Notes under the pieces: model-generated
Database searches by the model: none
What the model saw: the letters and a program-made list of their open reading frames with translations, nothing else
Told to the model about the DNA's origin: nothing
Translations under genes and position numbers: made by a program
Shown here: one piece after another, positions 57,633-64,000 of the stretch
Layout: each line of letters begins with the position of its first letter
Position numbering within the stretch: position 1 is the stretch's first letter
DNA from: Thermothelomyces thermophilus ATCC 42464
Taxonomy: Eukaryota > Ascomycota > Sordariomycetes > Sordariales > Chaetomiaceae
NCBI RefSeq assembly: GCF_000226095.1
Contig: NC_016474.1
Location: forward strand, 4,650,001 to 4,714,000
Length of the DNA: 64,000 nucleotides
Direction of reading: 5' to 3'

Positions 57633-58079
57633 TATCACGAATAAGCATATAGGCGGCCTGGCAGGCTGTAGCCAGGACGTAGGACATTCCGACAGCTAAT
57701 CACTCGATGGACCAATTAGAAGATTATCACCGCCAAGACTAAGGTCTTCACTAGTGATAATAACATGTCACCGTCGATAACGTAGAATCACGAAGTAAAA
57801 GGAGAAGTGGTACTAGTAATAACTATTAGAGAAGGACAGACAATTATATATATATAGCTAGCTAGTCACTCGTTATAGTGGACTCTGGGAGTTCGCCAGT
57901 GGTAACAATTACAATCATAGTACTTATACTAAGCATTGCTAATTACTATGAGAGACAACTCTAGTGTTGTTATGAACCCTTTGGCTTCACCGAATCCCTT
58001 AGACGACCCGCCTGCTCGTCACGCTTAGCTTGCCTCCGTCTGGACCCTTTCAGAAGAAGTCTGAGTTGGGTTCGTCACA
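57633..58079 (+). repeat. Gypsy B right LTR
   Basis: Same length as the left copy with no gaps. Preceded by a polypurine stretch GGAGGGG and followed by TTTAG. Confidence 0.95.
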
Positions 58080-58084
58080 TTTAG

Positions 58085-61000
58085 ACACCCGAGCTTGATA
58101 GGGTCATTACAACTTGTAACGTTTGCTTCGATAAGAAGACTTTCTACCGTCTAGGCAAAGAGTAGCTAATAGAGTCGTTACTAGTGGTAGCAAACTAGGA
58201 AGTTAATTAATTCGATCTTGGCAAAGATTCCTAGGATACCGACTTTCTCTAGGAAGCGTTACAATAGACCTGATAACTAGTAGAAGACTCTATCATAGTG
58301 GCTTAGCCGCCTCTATCGCAAGAGAGTCTAGTAGTAGACTAACCTCTCTAATAGGGTCAAGACTTAGGGGTAAGGGAGCTCTTTAACATATAGCCTGTAA
58401 AGAACTCTTAACCCCTAAACATACGCCTAAGCCCTTGGTGACTTGCCCTACACCGGCTAGTAAAGGGGATGTCTACTAGGAAGTAGGAGGGTTTGAATCA
58501 GGGCCTTCCTGGTCACTAGCTAGCCAACTAGACGCTAGGGAGAGCAGGGGAGCCGTCGAATCTGACGGAGGAATACCTTCTATAGAAGAATCTAATATAT
58601 ATAATAAATAGATAGAAGAGCTAGGAGCTAGGGATAGTACTACTAATATATCGTACCTAGCTAGGCTAGAGGAGTAGAGCGTTAAGCAAAGTCTAGATTA
58701 GCCAACGTATTCTCTAGAAGGTAGAAGCGAAGGAGAAGCTATTCGGCAACCTCCTATAAGGAGAGGTAGAGGTAGGAGGAGGGCTCGCGAGCCTAGAGAC
58801 CTTATCTGGTCAAGCGAACGGCTATAAAACAAAGAGAGGGTTAACTACTATTACTCCTTTATCTATATAACGAAGGAACTCTAGCGATAGTTCTATAAGA
58901 CTTACCTACCTAATTAACAGGAAGCTTACCTAGGAGACTAGAGCTTTCAAACGATATATATAGTATTTGCTACTACTATATGATAGAAGGATGCTACGTA
59001 CCTTAGAGCAGCCCTAAATAAGCCATGTTAGTATATCGACGATCTTACTCGTGTTCTTAATAACTAGCAAGACCTATATAATTACCTATTGGGATAATAG
59101 TTTAAAGACACGGCTTATAAGGAGATATATAACTTAGAGAGTAGGGGAACGTAGAAGATTATACCACGCGAGCAAGCGAGAGTACGACCTATCCTGTTAA
59201 AATAGGTCTTTATATACAAGTTTGATAAGGACGGTTTCTTAGAAAAGTGTAAGGCAAGGATCTACATATAAGGAGATCTATAAGATATTAGCTTGGTAGA
59301 AAGTATATACGTAGCTACTCTAGTAGTATAGTCATTCCGTATAATAATAGCGATCGCTATATACTTTGACTTAGAAGTCAAGTAGTTTGATATAGTATAA
59401 GCGTTCCTTAACGCCGAACGACCGGAAGACGATCCTGTCGTTTGTAAATTGCTAGAAGGATTTAAGTAGCCAGGGAAATGTATAGAATTATAGAGAGCTC
59501 TATACGGCTTAAGAGACTCGCTACTCCTATAGTATAAGGAGTTCTATAAAACGCTATCAGACCTAGGTATAGAACTATCGGGCGAAGAGAAGTGCCTCTT
59601 CCTAAGTTATAACAAACGAGTCATCCTGATCTTCTATATTAATGACTTCTTAGTCTTCTTCTACAAAAGTAACGCCGTAGCGGCCGAGCAGGTAATAGAA
59701 GGAATCAAAGCTCGATATAATGTCTATAAGTAGGGTAATGTCGGTTGGTTCCTCGGCATTAGGGTGATTCAAGACCGACCTATATATAAGATATAGTTAG
59801 TCTATAACTAATATATTAGAAAGGTAGTAAGAAGATATAGGCTAGACGTACCTAGTACGTATAAGCTAACTCCCTTAAGCTATAAAGAACTTAAGAAGTT
59901 CGAAGGGAGTATTACTAGTATATAGATTAAAGAGTATTAGGAGCTTGTCAGATCAATCCTATACTATATAGTTATACTATATCTAGATATTATATATGCC
60001 TATTTAGTACTCTCTCGATACCTAACTAACCTAGGACTAGACTATTTATTAGAGGTATAGTAAGTAGTAAGATATCTATTTAAGAGCTCTTGCCTATCAA
60101 TCTAGTATAGAGGCAAGCAAGCGCTAGATAGTTCGACATTTATAATTGCTAGGGATACGTTATATATGGATGATCTAGATACGTGGTATTTGTTATAAGG
60201 ATATATCTTCTTCCTGTTCGGAGGCCCTATTATATAGAAGGCGTCGTACTAGGATATAGTTATAACGTTAAATACTAAAGCAGAACTTCTAATACTCTCC
60301 CTTACGGCAAGAGAGGCTATAGTACTTAAAAGGCTATTTATAGACATTAATCTTAAGCTTAGGGAACCCTGGAACATTTACTACGACAATTAGCAAACTA
60401 TTCGACTAGTGATGGCTAAGAACGAACGTTTTAATACTTGCCTATAGTATATAGACATCTATAATATATAGTTATACTAGGAAGCGGCGAAAGGAACGTT
60501 TAAAGCTATATATCTACTAACTAGTTAGATACTAGTAGATAGGCTTACTAAACAACTTAGCCAATAAGCCTTTAAGCGTTAGAGAGCTCTCCTTAATCTT
60601 TAAGATATTAGTTATAGGCTTATATAACTAGGGGGTAAAAGATAAGTCAAATTCGCTAAATAAAATACTACCTAATACTCCCTATCTACTACTATTAGCC
60701 GTCGCTAGGATCAATAGCCTTACCCTTGCCTTTATCCTGGCTAGGCGACGACATAGCACCTAATATGTCATCGGACGTGCTAACGCGAGCATTACAAGCC
60801 TCCTTAATCTTGCCTAACTAGTAGAAGATGTTGTATACTAAGTAAGCAATCTTCGTAAAATGCGTAAGTTCAGCCTTATCAAGCTTGTACTCCTCCGTAT
60901 TATCTACACCGGTATATTTTAGGTTACTCCGAAGAACTATACGTAACTTCTTAAGATCCTATATATAATTGTTAGTAATTCGCCTATACGTTAGGGGTAA

Positions 61001-61776
61001 AGGTTTAGGATCTAGGGACTTATAGAAGCCTTAGCTCTATCTAGTAAAGCCTTCGTCAAATCCTTTACCGACCTAACGTAAGAAGTAGGACTACTATTAT
61101 AGTTAGTATAAGTATTATAAGAGCTATTAGATATATAGGCAATTAGCGTATATCTCCTTATACTTATAGGAACTATAGATATAATGGTAGTAGCAGGAGC
61201 TAGCGCTAGAATGATCGTAACATTCGCTAAAAGAACGTCCTACTAGAGCCGACTATATATATATTCTATAGGGCACCTTGCGAAGCTTACTAGTAGTAAT
61301 ATTACTATATTTAGTCAGCTCGAACAATCTAGACGCGACCGGCAAAGCGCTAGAAAACTATAAAACTAGTATAAAACCAATCGAATAGAGACAATAGGAA
61401 CACTTACGGTTTGGAAGCTTTAGTGCGCTTACGCTTTCAAAGGGTTACAAGAGCAGGAGTCGACCTGCTAGCAGTTATAGTATTCGCGACGGGCGCACCT
61501 GATAAGTCATCCGTTGATTCGAGCGTAGGAGGCGTCATCCTATTATTATTATTACGATTGAAACTAGTAATACTATTACTACTACGGTTATAATAGCTAT
61601 ATTTGATCTATAGCTTTAAAGGAATCGCTCTACTATACTTGACTCTTTCAGACTTCCAAATACGGAAGGCAGGCCCCTGAAGGAGCTATCGAGGTAAGAG
61701 CGACAAAGGACATAACACCAAGAATAGTATTACTATAAAGCGCAGTTAAACGACTACCGCGTTTAACTAGGGGGTG
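58085..61776 (+). mobile_element. Copia internal part 3 (reverse transcriptase, RNase H and 3' module)
   Basis: From about 59160 to 60600 there are repeated traces of a Copia reverse transcriptase and RNase H, for example FYINDFLVFF at about 59633-59662 and KQFDIV..AFLNAE at about 59380-59420. The RT part ends near 60630 with a purine-rich TAGGGGGTAAA. About 1.1 kb of further sequence lies before the 3' LTR. Broken. Confidence 0.8.
60690..61545 (-). other. Antisense coding-like segment in Copia 3' region
   Basis: On the minus strand, text that looks like protein begins MTPPTLESTDDLSGAPVANT near 61538 and ends with SSPSQDKGKGKAIDPSDG near 60698. The intervening part is broken. I do not recognise the protein. 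It sits between the RT/RNase H part and the right LTR, where antisense extra frames are known in some LTR elements. Confidence 0.45.
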
Positions 61777-61987
61777 TGTCAGAAGCTATAGAGCTTCTAA
61801 GAGTATTAGCCACATACGTACTACAGCGTATGAGGCGTCGTTGCCAACGTATTGGCCAGTCCCTTTATCTATAAATATCAGTCGTTTTGTCTCCTTTGTA
61901 GATAGTTTAACAAGGTACTGTCTCCTTCGTATAGCCACCTACTGCAGACTGCTTTCAACGCTCCCGGAGCTCCCACTGCGTTCGGCA
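61777..61987 (+). repeat. Copia right LTR
   Basis: 211 bp, ends CA, same length as the left copy with no gaps. Preceded by CTAGGGGGTG and followed by target duplication GTATG (61988-61992). Confidence 0.95.
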
Positions 61988-61992
61988 GTATG

Positions 61993-64000
61993 GCTGAATA
62001 GGTTTTTGCACGAAAAGGCATGTCGGAGTAAAGAAGCGTAATTAATTAACTAATTAATATACGCTGCCACGTGGAAATCGTATCAGTCTTCGATGGCACC
62101 AGTTCAGGAGAGACCGCTTTGACGCGCGGGCATTCAGAATGGAGGTGCTTGTCGCCAACGCGTGGAATGCGACGGTCAAATACAGAAACAAACAGAAACG
62201 GAACAGAGAATGGGAATGATGTGCCCTAGCCACCGCGGTGAGTCGATGCCGATATGTGCCAATTATCTTTCGCTGCTGCTCTCACGAATACATTAATAAT
62301 CGGGTTCATTCCTGAGGCCCTTCAACCATCAAGCCCTCGCTTGCGGCCTTAACGATGAGGCCAAAATGTGGAAATCTAGGGCTGTCCTCCGGATTTGGTC
62401 AAATAAATCAGAAACGAGGGAAACTTCACTCCCCAGAATTGCCGAACAACCAAGGAGCCGCTGTTGGTCAGCGTACTTGTTCATCTCAAGACTCTATACT
62501 CAACTCACCTCAGCTCCCCAGCACCGCGCTGGCTCTGGGCTTGACGTATATTCGCCATTCTCCAAAGCAAGAAAGCTGCGAGAATGGAGTACAAGCGAGG
62601 TTATTATCGTCAAATTGTAGCTATCATGATACTTGGTTGTGCTTTACTTCGAAACAATAGGCGTAAGTATGTTTTCCAGTCTTAGGTATAATTAAGATTG
62701 CTATTATAATCAGGGATTCCCAGAGAACTCGCAGTGTGATTGGGTCGAGTCGCCGGAGGAACGACCCGTTCCCTTCCAACTTCCTTTTCGATGAGAGCCA
62801 TTGCCACGGCCACAATGTGGGCAGGCTGGGGTAGACAAGAAAGCTCTACCCACGTGGATCCCCGCGTTTCTCTAAACCATCACCCCAATCATCCTGACCA
62901 TCCGAAACACGAGTTTGCGGGCATGAGCTGGTGTCAGAGCCAATGGGTGCGAGCCTGGCTCGCAGCAGCTTGATATCTTTACGTAACTACCGTACCACGA
63001 ACGAGCCGGAGATGCTTGAATTCTAAAAGGGCAAATGTAAGCCCATGAGGGCAGTGTTTCCGCTAGCTTCGACGGTCGTTCTTCTGTCCATGGAGTTGAG
63101 GCAGGAGAGAGACTTCTGGTCATGGGGTAAGTGGTGACATTGGCACATAATTAGGTAGACATCCAATGTTAGATTCATATAACTGTACGGAAGTAATATG
63201 AGAAATACTCATTACAGATGGAAATAATCCGTACTAACAGCACAAACGTAGCTGGCGGATGTCATTGAACCACTGAGCTCAATGAAACAAGAGGTGTTAA
63301 ATAATCATTATTCATGTGTGTCTCATTTGAGCTGAAGCATGTCAGCTAATTAGGTAACCCGTGGATTGCCGTTATCAACCGTACAGTTACCAAAGTGTGC
63401 CAGGAGACAGCGTTCCAAGAAGGGCTCAGCCAGTGGTGCTCGCCATCAGCTGCCTCATCCTGCCACTGATCTAAGAAATATGACTGACCTGAATGCAGGG
63501 TGATGATGAATTCCCTGATTCTTTACCGAGGAGAATGCATGCCACTGCTGCCTTGAGATATCATAATCGAACCAGAGACTCTTCTCCGGGTGATAACGTG
63601 GTCATCGGACCTTAAGTGCTGCCGAGTGACGGTAGTGTACGGATTGGATGTGTGGGAGGGTTGTGCCGGATCCAAAATCGTGGCACCCTCCCACAGAGTC
63701 AAGCTCCCTTTCCGATTCCCGGGAGGAAAGTGGGCGTCGTATGAGGCGAAGGATCCCCTCAGCAAAGCCCCGCTGACGAACTTCGCTGCCGGAAAAGAGG
63801 CTGCGTGCCGGCAATACGTATCAGCCTCGGGTGTCCACCCATTATCCCGTGCCACCCCACCCCCGCATAATGCGCGCAACCGCCTCTTATTCGCGACCCA
63901 CGCCCGGCATGGGCATACATACACGCTAGTAGCTTTGCCCAGTCGCCACTGTGTGAACGCGCTATATAGTGGGCTAGGGCGGGGTTATCTCGTTCGACTG
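61993..64000. other. Right flank, no gene supported
   Basis: Composition returns at once to the host-like state after 61992. Open frames at 62355-62660, 62872-63123 and 63523-63924 have no domain and no splice-supported extension. An AT-palindromic patch (TTAATTAACTAATTAAT) lies at about 62041-62057. Confidence 0.5.

Larger units (their letters stand above)
50478..58079 (+). mobile_element. Nested chromodomain Ty3/Gypsy element B, broken
   Basis: 7602 bp with 447-bp LTRs (50478-50924, 57633-58079) and target duplication TTTAG at 50473-50477 and 58080-58084. Gag, protease, reverse transcriptase, RNase H, integrase and chromodomain appear in Gypsy/chromovirus order. An antisense coding-like segment sits between the chromodomain and the right LTR. 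It is less mutated than element A: longer stretches still read as protein. LTRs differ at about 30 of 447 positions, all transitions. Broken many times. Confidence 0.94.
39898..61987 (+). mobile_element. Copia-type LTR retrotransposon, broken, containing two nested Gypsy elements
   Basis: Two 211-bp LTRs (39898-40108 and 61777-61987) begin TGTCAG and end CA or its transition variant, and the whole is flanked by GTATG. Its own internal DNA is in three parts, 40109-41975, 49542-50472 and 58085-61776, about 6.5 kb after removing the guests. Weak traces in order are a gag-like part, an integrase part and then reverse transcriptase and RNase H; integrase before RT is the Copia order. Coding parts are broken many times over and unusually rich in TpA, as expected from RIP. 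It must be older than both guests. The LTRs differ at about 14 of 211 positions in my hand alignment, all transitions. Confidence 0.93.

Noticed and set aside
39893-61992. Giant Starship-type element or Polinton
   Set aside because: All recognisable parts are Copia or Gypsy, with LTRs and 5-bp duplications; no tyrosine recombinase captain, capsid or terminal inverted repeats seen.
63523-63924. 133-codon minus-strand frame in the right flank
   Set aside because: No domain, and several overlapping frames of similar size.
1-64000. CRISPR arrays, bacterial operons, rRNA or tRNA genes
   Set aside because: None recognised by eye; a covariance-model search for tRNA was not possible, so small RNA genes in spacers are not excluded.

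Overview
The window looks like nuclear DNA of a filamentous ascomycete. The host genes are GC-rich and interrupted by short GT..AG introns, many with a CTAAC/CTGAC-like branch site. Recognisable orthologues (Whi5/Nrm1-type repressor, Mup1-type permease, Bos1, thiamine pyrophosphokinase, Mia40, OM14-like protein) and AflR-type and other Zn2Cys6 regulators fit Pezizomycotina, most likely Sordariomycetes (Sordariales/Chaetomiaceae is an inference, not proven). A 22-kb AT-shifted, TpA-rich block of nested LTR retrotransposons carries what looks like repeat-induced point mutation (RIP).

Region 1 (about 2.2-20.3 kb) holds seven genes typical of secondary-metabolite tailoring and control: a secreted berberine-bridge-type FAD oxidase, a membrane-anchored CYP7/CYP8-like P450, a CmcJ/NvfI/AsaB-like non-haem iron oxygenase, a Zn2Cys6 regulator, a small ABM-domain protein, a short-chain dehydrogenase and an AflR-like Zn2Cys6 regulator. 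No PKS, NRPS, terpene synthase or other backbone gene is visible. The backbone lies outside the window, or the group acts on an imported or diffusible substrate.

Region 2 (about 21.9-36.7 kb) is housekeeping: the Whi5/Nrm1-like cell-cycle repressor (-) and a Mup1-like permease (+) are divergent across 2.6 kb; the Bos1 SNARE (+) and thiamine pyrophosphokinase (-) are convergent; then come an acidic protein of unknown function, Mia40 and an OM14-like mitochondrial protein. Two genes here have very unusual 5' ends: bos1 has a coding first exon of just ATG, and the OM14-like gene has its start codon split A|TG by an intron.

Region 3 (39.9-62.0 kb) is one Copia-type element (39898-61987, 5-bp target duplication GTATG) into which two related chromodomain Ty3/Gypsy elements have inserted (41981-49536 with CCTAG; 50478-58079 with TTTAG). 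All three LTR pairs are full length and differ only by transitions in my hand alignment (about 14/211, 54/428 and 30/447). A decayed piece of a host regulator-like gene lies just left of the block. The outermost 2 kb on each side and the spacers between genes hold no gene I can support.

CDS coordinates give first to last coding base; exon limits are in the evidence text and were placed by eye from splice consensus, reading frame and family conservation.
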